From contig SCTD01000033.1 in NCBI GenBank assembly GCA_004299215.1, positions 1 through 5,831 on the forward strand: 5,831 bases of DNA. The letters are read 5' to 3'. The notes beneath the pieces are model-generated. The model saw nothing but the letters and a program-made list of their open reading frames with translations. It did no database searches and was not told the origin of the DNA. A program made the translations under genes and the position numbers. Each line of letters begins with the position of its first letter. Within the stretch, counting starts at the first letter, position 1. This DNA comes from Frankiales bacterium (GTDB lineage Bacteria; Actinomycetota; Actinomycetes; Mycobacteriales; SCTD01). Positions 1-4,468 of the stretch are shown here, in pieces.

Positions 1-1026
1 CTCGGCTGGGGCGCCGAGCGGCCCGACCAGCGACTCGAAGCCCAGCACCAGGGCGGCCTCGCCGGTGGTGAGCGTCCCGCTGAGCGCGGCCTCGCCGGCG
101 TCGATGAGCCGGCAGGTGGCGGGCAGCAGGCCGGCCTGGACCAGCGCGCGCACGGCCCGGCCGCCGGTCGGCAGGTCGGGTGCGGCCAGGGTCGCGGCCC
201 ACCGGTGGGCCGGGCGGGGCTGCGCGCGCAGCCAGGCCTCGGTGATGACGCCGAGGGTGCCCTCGCTGCCGAGCAGCAGGCGGTCCGGGCTCGGGCCGGC
301 CCCGGACCCGGGGAGCCGCCGTGACTCCCACGCGCCGGACGGCGTCACGGCCCGCACCGACTCGACCAGGTCGTCGACGTGGGTGAGCCGGGTGGAGAAG
401 TGACCGGCGGCCCGGGTCGCGACCCAGCCGCCCACCGTGGAGCGCTCGAAGGACTGCGGGTAGAAGCGCAGCGTCAGGCCGTGCGGCCTGAGGGCCGCCT
501 CCGCCGCCGGGCCGAACGTGCCCGCGCGCAGCCGGACCGCGCGGGAGACCTCGTCGACCTCGACCAGCCCCGCGAGCCGCGACAGGTCGAGGCTGACGGC
601 CGCGTCGAGCCCGCGGGGCTCGACCCCACCGACGACGCTGCTGCCGCCGCCGAACGGCACGACGGGCGCACCGACCTCGCTCGCCCAGGACAGCGCGTCG
701 ACGACGCCCTGCTCGTCCGTGGGCCGCAGCACCAGGTCCGGCGGGCTGTCGATCCGCCCGGCCATGGCGCGGACCAGGTCGCGGTAGGACCGGCCGACTC
801 CGTGACGCGCCCGGTCCGTCGGGTCGTCGCTCGCCAGCGCGCGCAGCGACCGCGGGAGCGTCGCGAGCCGGCGCGAGGGCGGCAGGGCCGGCGGCTCGGC
901 GGTGACCTGCGGGGTCGAGACCGGCACGCCCGTCGTCTGCTCGACGTACGGCGCGATGGCGTCGAGGTCGGCGGGTGTGGGCTCGTCGGAGGCCTCGCCC
1001 CAGCCCCAGACCGCGTAGCCGCTCAT
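1..1026 (-). CDS. FAD-binding oxidase, alkylglycerone-phosphate (alkyl-DHAP) synthase-like; 3' end outside window
   Basis: The 342 visible residues form the N-terminal and central part of a VAO/PCMH-fold flavoprotein. In AGPS, the family swaps the acyl chain of acyl-dihydroxyacetone phosphate for a fatty alcohol, the entry step of ether-lipid synthesis; the true substrate in actinobacteria is uncertain. Visible marks are an N-terminal WGWG (residues 7-10), the FAD pyrophosphate loop PFGGGSSVVGG (124-134), the AGPS-like stretch FYPQSFERSTVGGWVATRAAG (188-208), and GSEGTLGVITEA (253-264). The STVGGW/ATRAAG pattern favours AGPS over GlcD or lactate dehydrogenases. About 200 C-terminal residues are missing if it is of usual length (about 530-570). 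The ATG start overlaps the SAF gene's TGA (ATGA, 1023-1026) and has no good Shine-Dalgarno, so translation is probably coupled. AGPS-like family is confident, the reaction is not. Confidence 0.88.
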   Translation of the reverse strand, partial: MSGYAVWGWGEASDEPTPADLDAIAPYVEQTTGVPVSTPQVTAEPPALPPSRRLATLPRSLRALASDDPTDRARHGVGRSYRDLVRAMAGRIDSPPDLVLRPTDEQGVVDALSWASEVGAPVVPFGGGSSVVGGVEPRGLDAAVSLDLSRLAGLVEVDEVSRAVRLRAGTFGPAAEAALRPHGLTLRFYPQSFERSTVGGWVATRAAGHFSTRLTHVDDLVESVRAVTPSGAWESRRLPGSGAGPSPDRLLLGSEGTLGVITEAWLRAQPRPAHRWAATLAAPDLPTGGRAVRALVQAGLLPATCRLIDAGEAALSGTLTTGEAALVLGFESLVGPLGAPAE

Positions 1027-1625
1027 CGGCCGTGCACCACGACGGACAGCCGGCCGGTCACCGCGGCGGCCGCCAGCCGGGCGGCGGTGCTGCGGGAGGC
1101 GGCGACCACGACCAGGGCGCCCTCGCCCGCGGCGTCGCCCAGGTCGGGCACCGACAGCACGGCCAGCCGGGTCGCCACGACCGACGCACCCTGCTCCGCG
1201 GCCGAGAGCACGTCGACCGTGTCTCCCGCGCGGACCAGCGCGCCGGTGGCCGGCTCGGCCAGCCGGACGGGGACCGCGACGTCCGGCCCGGGTGGCAGCA
1301 GCCCGGCGCCGAGCAGCCGCACGTCGGTCAGCGGCTCGCCCCGGCGCACCGGACCGGCGACCAGCCTCCCCACCACCGCGGCGGCGTCGACCAGGGCGCC
1401 GGCCGGGACGAGCTCGCGGGGCAGCTCGGCGGTGACCAGGTCGTCGGGTCCGAGCACCGCCCCGGCCGCCAGGTCGTGCGCGGCCGACAGCACGGCGACG
1501 GTGGGGGGAGCGGCCGGCGCCACGGCCGACAGCCCGGCGGCCACCGAGGCGGCGGCCAGCCCGGCAGCGAGCAGCGCCCGGTGCCGGGCCGCCGCCCGCA
1601 GCAGCTGACGCGGTGCCGCGCTCAC
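1023..1625 (-). CDS. SAF domain-containing membrane-anchored protein (CpaB/RcpC-like)
   Basis: This is a 200-residue protein starting at GTG (1625), which overlaps the mtnP stop as GTGA; a GGAG at 1631-1634 lies 5 nt upstream. A basic N-terminus (R6, R10, R14, R16) precedes one hydrophobic Ala/Leu/Val segment at about residues 17-38, so it is a signal anchor or signal peptide with the rest outside the membrane. Residues about 43-105 form a SAF domain (ending RRGEPLTDVRLL), and residues about 115-198 resemble the second half of CpaB/RcpC proteins (VPVRLAEPA, RAGDTVDVL, GRLSVVVHG). CpaB/RcpC proteins help assemble Flp/Tad pili, but no cpa/tad gene is visible here, so a pilus role is only inferred. 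It may be a general cell-envelope SAF protein. A larger reading extending upstream in this frame merely runs antiparallel through mtnP and is not real. Confidence 0.85.
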   Translation of the reverse strand: MSAAPRQLLRAAARHRALLAAGLAAASVAAGLSAVAPAAPPTVAVLSAAHDLAAGAVLGPDDLVTAELPRELVPAGALVDAAAVVGRLVAGPVRRGEPLTDVRLLGAGLLPPGPDVAVPVRLAEPATGALVRAGDTVDVLSAAEQGASVVATRLAVLSVPDLGDAAGEGALVVVAASRSTAARLAAAAVTGRLSVVVHGR

Positions 1626-2416
1626 GGCAGCTCCAGGTCGGGGGAGGTGCCGTCGAGGGAGCTCCCGCACGCGCAGGCGCGGTCCAGCGGCAGGGCGGCG
1701 AGCACCTCGAGGAGCAGGGCGCGCAGCCGGTCGGTGTTCTGCCGGAAGACCTCGAACACCTCTGCCTGCGTCACGTGGCCGCCGACCTCGATGCCCGCGT
1801 CGAGGTCGGTGACCAGGGCCAGCGAGGTGTAGCAGAGCGCCAGCTCGCGGGCCAGGACCGCCTCGGGGTGGCCGGTCATGTTGACCAGCGACCAGCCCTG
1901 CGCGGCGAACCACTGGGACTCGGCCCGGGTCGAGAAGCGCGGACCCTCGACGACGACCATCGTCCCGCCGTCCGTGACGTCCCAGCCGGTGGCGCCGGCC
2001 CGCTCCAGGCACGTGGCGCGGCCGACCGGGCAGTACGGCTCGGCGAACGGGACGTGCACCGCGCCGGTGTCGTGGAAGGTCTGGGCGCGGCCGGAGGTGC
2101 GGTCGACCAGCTGGTCCGGCACGACCAGCGAGCCGGGGCCGAGCGTCGGCTGCAGCGCGCCGACGGCGCAGGGGGCGACGACCTGCCGGACGCCGAGGCT
2201 GCGCAGCGCCCACAGGTTGGCGCGGTAGGGGATGCGGTGCGGGGGGAAGCGGTGGTCGCGGCCGTGCCGCGGGACGAAGGCGACCTGCCGGCCGCCGACG
2301 TCGCCGACGACCAGCGGGTCGCTGGGCGGGCCGTAAGGGGTGTCGACGGCGACCTCGCGCGCGCCGTCCAGCAGCGCGTAGAGGCCGGAGCCGCCGATGA
2401 CGCCGATCGTGTGCAC
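1622..2416 (-). CDS. mtnP: S-methyl-5'-thioadenosine phosphorylase
   Basis: This 264-residue protein of the PNP/MTAP phosphorylase family (usual trimer-type length) cleaves 5'-methylthioadenosine with phosphate to adenine and 5-methylthioribose-1-phosphate, recycling the by-product of polyamine synthesis. Visible motifs are the phosphate loop GVIGGSGLY (5-13), PRHGRDH (49-55), YRANLWALRSLG (64-75), VVVEGPRFSTRAES (154-167) and NMTGHPEAVLARE (179-191). TDLDAG (203-208) keeps the two aspartates (D204, D206) that in human MTAP contact the 6-amino base, so adenine specificity is more likely than hypoxanthine or guanine. The C-terminus has a Cys-x-Cys (248, 250) and ends in LELP, as I recall for the M. 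tuberculosis homologue Rv0535. The GTG start at 2416 follows AGGGAG by 7 nt. It lies 89 bp after the fmdB-like gene and overlaps the SAF gene by 4 bp. Confidence 0.93.
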   Translation of the reverse strand: MHTIGVIGGSGLYALLDGAREVAVDTPYGPPSDPLVVGDVGGRQVAFVPRHGRDHRFPPHRIPYRANLWALRSLGVRQVVAPCAVGALQPTLGPGSLVVPDQLVDRTSGRAQTFHDTGAVHVPFAEPYCPVGRATCLERAGATGWDVTDGGTMVVVEGPRFSTRAESQWFAAQGWSLVNMTGHPEAVLARELALCYTSLALVTDLDAGIEVGGHVTQAEVFEVFRQNTDRLRALLLEVLAALPLDRACACGSSLDGTSPDLELP

Positions 2417-2423
2417 GCGTGCG

Positions 2424-2429
2424 CTCCCT
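2424..2429 (-). promoter_or_regulatory. Ribosome binding site of mtnP
   Basis: AGGGAG on the minus strand, 7 nt before the GTG at 2416. It supports this start, which places the GVIGGSGLY phosphate loop right at the N-terminus as in other MTAPs. Confidence 0.65.
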
Positions 2430-2471
2430 GTCGCCGGACCAGGGAGCCGACCCTAGGTGCGGGCCGTGCGA

Positions 2472-2490
2472 CGCGCCCCGCCGGGGCGCG
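2472..2490 (-). terminator. GC hairpin between the fmdB-like gene and mtnP (possible terminator or processing site)
   Basis: Perfect 8-bp stem, cgcgcccc (2472-2479) with ggggcgcg (2483-2490), and a 3-nt loop, starting 16 bp past the fmdB-like stop codon. No U-run follows on the minus strand. It could be a weak or partial terminator, an attenuator, or an mRNA-stabilising 3' structure separating fmdB-like expression from mtnP. In DNA this GC-rich such a hairpin can also occur by chance. Confidence 0.35.
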
Positions 2491-2505
2491 CCGTCCACAG
2501 GACCG

Positions 2506-2817
2506 TCAGGCGGTCTTGCTCGCCGGGGTCGAGGAGGTCGTCGTGGCGGCGGGCGTGCTGCTGGACTCGGTCGTGGCAGGCGCCTTGGCCGCCGCGCCCG
2601 ACCCCGCCGCGGGCGTGGAGTCGCCGCTGCTCGGCGCCTTCCCCCGGCTGTCGGTCTTGTAGAAGCCCGAGCCCTTGAAGACGACGCCGACCGCGCTGAA
2701 GACCTTGCGGAGCGCGCCGCTGCACGCCGGGCACTCGGTGAGCGGGGCGTCCGTGAAGGACTGCACGGCCTCCAGGCGCTCGCCGCACGCGGTGCAGGCG
2801 TACTGGTACGTGGGCAC
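2506..2817 (-). CDS. FmdB-family zinc-ribbon protein with disordered tail (Ruc/Rv0991c-like)
   Basis: This 103-residue protein begins VPTYQYACTACGE. Two CxxC knuckles (C8/C11 and C29/C32) make a zinc ribbon, followed by the family block FSAVGVVFKGSGFYKTDSR (40-58). Residues about 59-103 are a low-complexity Ser/Thr/Ala/Pro/Lys tail predicted to be disordered. This layout matches M. tuberculosis Rv0991c (Ruc), which from memory is a redox-switched chaperone: oxidation of the zinc cysteines activates it to hold unfolding clients and cooperate with DnaK. The GTG start at 2817 is fixed by a very strong GGAGGAGG and by the conserved PTYxYxC N-terminus; the open frame continues upstream without family similarity. 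The CIRCE operator just upstream indicates HrcA control. The FmdB family is certain; the chaperone role is inferred from architecture, operator and neighbourhood. Confidence 0.9.
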   Translation of the reverse strand: MPTYQYACTACGERLEAVQSFTDAPLTECPACSGALRKVFSAVGVVFKGSGFYKTDSRGKAPSSGDSTPAAGSGAAAKAPATTESSSTPAATTTSSTPASKTA

Positions 2818-2821
2818 GGGT

Positions 2822-2829
2822 CCTCCTCC
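2822..2829 (-). promoter_or_regulatory. Strong ribosome binding site of the fmdB-like gene
   Basis: GGAGGAGG on the minus strand, 4 nt before the GTG at 2817. It decides this start over upstream in-frame alternatives and suggests high translation. Confidence 0.8.
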
Positions 2830-2836
2830 ATCACGG

Positions 2837-2863
2837 CTGGCACTCGCCACTGCTGAGTGCCAG
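2837..2863. promoter_or_regulatory. CIRCE operator (HrcA binding site)
   Basis: A perfect inverted repeat CTGGCACTC - 9 nt - GAGTGCCAG. The CIRCE consensus is TTAGCACTC - N9 - GAGTGCTAA, so the spacer is exactly right, the GCACTC/GAGTGC core is intact, and 14 of 18 arm positions match. Both deviations per arm are compensated, keeping full symmetry. It sits 7 bp upstream of the fmdB-like Shine-Dalgarno and 69 bp from the divergent STAS start, the usual CIRCE placement between promoter and RBS. HrcA repression relieved on heat shock is the family expectation. No hrcA, groES or groEL is in the window. Confidence 0.85.
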
Positions 2864-2892
2864 TGTGCGGTACGCAGGCCCCTGCCGTCCAA
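2862..2892 (-). promoter_or_regulatory. Tentative promoter of the fmdB-like gene
   Basis: On the minus strand TTGGAC (2887-2892) could be a -35 box and CACACT (2862-2867) a -10 box, separated by a rather long 19 bp. The start of transcription would then fall inside the CIRCE repeat, which suits repression. The -10 is a poor match, so this is only a candidate. Confidence 0.3.
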
Positions 2893-2922
2893 CGCCGGGT
2901 AGCGTCCGGTTGTTCGACCGAC

Positions 2923-2928
2923 AGGAGG
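2923..2928 (+). promoter_or_regulatory. Ribosome binding site of the STAS gene
   Basis: AGGAGG, 4 nt before the ATG at 2933, a good match that supports this start. Confidence 0.7.
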
Positions 2929-2932
2929 CCCG

Positions 2933-3301
2933 ATGGATCCGCGAGCCCCCAGCGTGGTGATGGCGACCGCGCGCGCCGCCGGTCCGCACCTCACCGTGGC
3001 CGGCGATCTCGACGCGGACGGAGCCGCCCGGCTCCGGGCCCTGCTCGACGACGCCATCGCCCCCGGCGTGCGCCTGACGCTGGACATGTCCCGCGTCACG
3101 TACGTGTCGGCGGCGGCGCTCACGCTGCTCGTGCAGGCCTACCGCCGGCTCCGCGACGGCGGCGGGGCGCTGGCCCTGACCGACGCGTCGCCGTCCGTCA
3201 TTCGCGTGCTGCGGATCAGCGGTCTGCACCGCGTCCTGCAGGTCGACGTGCCCGCGCCCGCCGCCCCCGCGCCGCTCGAGACCGACCGCGTCAGCAGCTA
3301 G
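2933..3301 (+). CDS. STAS-domain protein, anti-sigma-factor-antagonist-like, lacking the phosphoacceptor serine
   Basis: This 122-residue cytoplasmic protein is essentially one STAS domain: a first strand LTVAGDLDADGAARL (19-33), the core LTLDMSRVTYVSAAALTLLV (about 48-67), a long helix, then GGALALTDASPSVIRVLRISGL, the usual C-terminal STAS strand and helix. A short Pro/Ala-rich tail follows. Relatives such as SpoIIAA/RsbV bind anti-sigma kinases and are switched by phosphorylation of the serine in a D-S-S/T-G-L motif. Here the aligned stretch is S-A-A-A-L, so the acceptor is Ala and a Ser takes the Asp position. It may be a permanently 'on' antagonist or have another STAS role. It is divergent from the fmdB-like gene and its TAG overlaps the carbonic anhydrase stop. 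No anti-sigma factor or sigma factor is visible. Confidence 0.88.
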   Translation: MDPRAPSVVMATARAAGPHLTVAGDLDADGAARLRALLDDAIAPGVRLTLDMSRVTYVSAAALTLLVQAYRRLRDGGGALALTDASPSVIRVLRISGLHRVLQVDVPAPAAPAPLETDRVSS

Positions 3302-3822
3302 TCCTCGAGAGGGACGACGATCTCCACCTTGCCCGTGCTGACGTCGTAGAGGCAGCCCACGACGGCCAGGTCCCTCGGCAGGTACGGGTAGCTGCGGATG
3401 CGCTGGACGTCCTGCCGCAGGGCGGTCGGCTGGTCCGGGATGGTCCGGAACTCCAGGCTCCGGGTGTCCAGCCCCGAGGTCTCGAGGATCGCCTGGTGCG
3501 CCTGGTCGTCGGTGACCTTCGCCATCCGGCAGTCGAGGTGCTCGACCACCATGACCCGGTCGACGCCGAGCAGGTGGGTCGCGAGCACGAGCGTGCGGAG
3601 CACGTCGTCGGTGACGCGCCCGCCCGCGTTGCGCAGGATCTTGGCGTCGCCCTTGGACAGCCCGAGCATCTGCAGCGGCTCGATGCGGGAGTCCATGCAC
3701 GTCACCACGGCCAGGCCGCGCGCGGCGGTGCCGGCCAGGTCGCCGCTGGTGAACCGCGCGGCGTAGCCCTCGTTGGCCGCCAGCAGGTCCTCGAAACCCG
3801 TGCTCCCCGGGGCCGTCGTCAT
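3298..3822 (-). CDS. Beta-class carbonic anhydrase
   Basis: This 174-residue cytosolic zinc enzyme interconverts CO2 and bicarbonate. The beta-class signature is complete: C42-M-D44-S-R46 supplies a zinc cysteine and the Asp/Arg catalytic dyad, and H95-L-D-C98 supplies the other two zinc ligands. RNAGGRVTDDVLRTL (64-78) is the conserved helix region, and the end (YDVSTGKVEIV) is typical of the short Rv1284-like actinobacterial group. The residue after C98 is Arg where many beta-class enzymes have Gly; I cannot say from memory how common this is in this subgroup. The ATG at 3822 overlaps the cyclo-ligase TGA (ATGA), and AAGGAG lies 7 nt upstream, so it is probably the second gene of a two-gene operon. 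Its 3' end overlaps the convergent STAS gene by 4 bp. Confidence 0.93.
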   Translation of the reverse strand: MTTAPGSTGFEDLLAANEGYAARFTSGDLAGTAARGLAVVTCMDSRIEPLQMLGLSKGDAKILRNAGGRVTDDVLRTLVLATHLLGVDRVMVVEHLDCRMAKVTDDQAHQAILETSGLDTRSLEFRTIPDQPTALRQDVQRIRSYPYLPRDLAVVGCLYDVSTGKVEIVVPLED

Positions 3823-4418
3823 GCGCTCTCTCCTTCTCTCTCGCGCAGCCTGACCAGGCCGCGGCTCGGTGTCACCAGTGCGTCCACGGGCGCGTCGTGC
3901 GGCTCTGCCGGCAGCTCCACCACCGACTCCCCGTCGTGCAGCAGCGCCACGACCAGCCCGTGAGTGCGGGGCAGCGCTCGGTCGTACGACCCGCCGCCGC
4001 GCCCGAGCCGGTGCCCGGCGCGGTCGACGGCCAGGGCGGGCACCACGATGAGCGAGCAGTCGGCCACGGCGTCCCGTCCGAGACGGGGGCCGGCCGGCTC
4101 GAGCAGCCCGTAGGGGCCTGGCTGCACGCCGTCGGCGGCGCTGGCCCAGTCCAGGTCGTGGTCCGGCAGCAGCACCGGCAGCAGGACCCGCACGTGCCGG
4201 TCGGCGAGCGCGGCCAGCAGTCCGGCCGTCCCGGGCTCCGTGCCCACGGCCAGGTAGGCCGCGACCGTGCCGCCGGGGGTGCCCTCGACCAGTGGCAGCA
4301 GCGCGTCCAACGCCGCGGCCGCGGCCCGAGCGCGCTGCTCCTCCCCGAGCGCGGCCCGCCGGGACAGGACCGCGCGGCGCAGGGCCGGCTTGTCGGTCGC
4401 CCCGCGAGTGCTGCTCAC
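3819..4418 (-). CDS. 5-formyltetrahydrofolate cyclo-ligase (MTHFS / YgfA family)
   Basis: This 199-residue enzyme converts 5-formyl-THF plus ATP to 5,10-methenyl-THF, returning stored folate to one-carbon metabolism. Family marks are the basic N-terminal helix KPALRRAVLSRRAAL (10-24), VGTEPGT (58-64), the GLLEP segment (104-108), and the nucleotide/Mg motif RLGRGGGSYDRAL (137-149), where many homologues have GxGGGYYDR. Length is normal. The GTG start at 4418 gives the expected N-terminus but has no convincing Shine-Dalgarno, so it may be leaderless or reached from a 4-codon upstream ORF. The stop overlaps the carbonic anhydrase start. From memory, a cyclo-ligase next to a Ruc-type FmdB gene is also seen in M. 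tuberculosis (Rv0992c-Rv0991c), so the neighbourhood looks ancient, with two genes inserted here. Confidence 0.92.
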   Translation of the reverse strand: MSSTRGATDKPALRRAVLSRRAALGEEQRARAAAAALDALLPLVEGTPGGTVAAYLAVGTEPGTAGLLAALADRHVRVLLPVLLPDHDLDWASAADGVQPGPYGLLEPAGPRLGRDAVADCSLIVVPALAVDRAGHRLGRGGGSYDRALPRTHGLVVALLHDGESVVELPAEPHDAPVDALVTPSRGLVRLREREGESA

Positions 4419-4468
4419 CGTGGGAGCATGGCAGTTGCACTGTCGGTAGCCAGGAGCGGGGAGGTCCG
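4419..4468. promoter_or_regulatory. 50-bp divergent intergenic region (cyclo-ligase / sensor)
   Basis: This gap separates the GTG starts of two divergent genes, so promoters for both must lie here or inside the opposite gene. I see no clean -35/-10 pair on either strand. It contains a short interrupted palindrome CAGT-TGC-ACTG (around 4431-4441) that could be an operator or chance. The sensor's RBS fills the right end. Confidence 0.35.
4458..4464 (+). promoter_or_regulatory. Ribosome binding site of the HAMP-GAF sensor gene
   Basis: GGGGAGG, 4 nt before the GTG at 4469. It supports this start, which leaves a short basic N-terminus (MTLRTRL) directly before the first membrane helix. Confidence 0.65.

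Noticed and set aside
379..1608. Long plus-strand open frame of 409 codons
   Set aside because: Low-complexity Arg/Ala/Gly/Pro/Ser translation lying antisense to the flavoprotein and SAF genes; typical of stop-poor high-GC DNA, with no domain.
2728..2736. A second CIRCE half-site (GCACTC) inside the fmdB-like gene
   Set aside because: No GAGTGC partner at the 9-nt spacing; a single half-site in coding sequence is not an operator.
1626..2843. Upstream extension of the SAF-gene frame (606 codons)
   Set aside because: It is Arg/Pro-rich sequence in an alternative frame of mtnP and the fmdB-like gene; the GTG at 1625 with GGAG and a signal-anchor is the sensible start.
2897..2902. GGGTAG as a SigB/SigF-type -10 for the STAS gene
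   Set aside because: The GTTT-like -35 expected 14-16 bp upstream is absent, so the match is only one hexamer.
2907..2920. Short inverted repeat CGGT-N6-ACCG in the STAS leader
   Set aside because: A 4-bp arm is expected often by chance at this GC content and no known operator matches.
3299..3315. Possible bidirectional terminator at the convergent stops
   Set aside because: The best stem (GTCCT with GGGAC, including a G-T pair) is only 5 bp, has no U-run, and lies inside the carbonic anhydrase gene.
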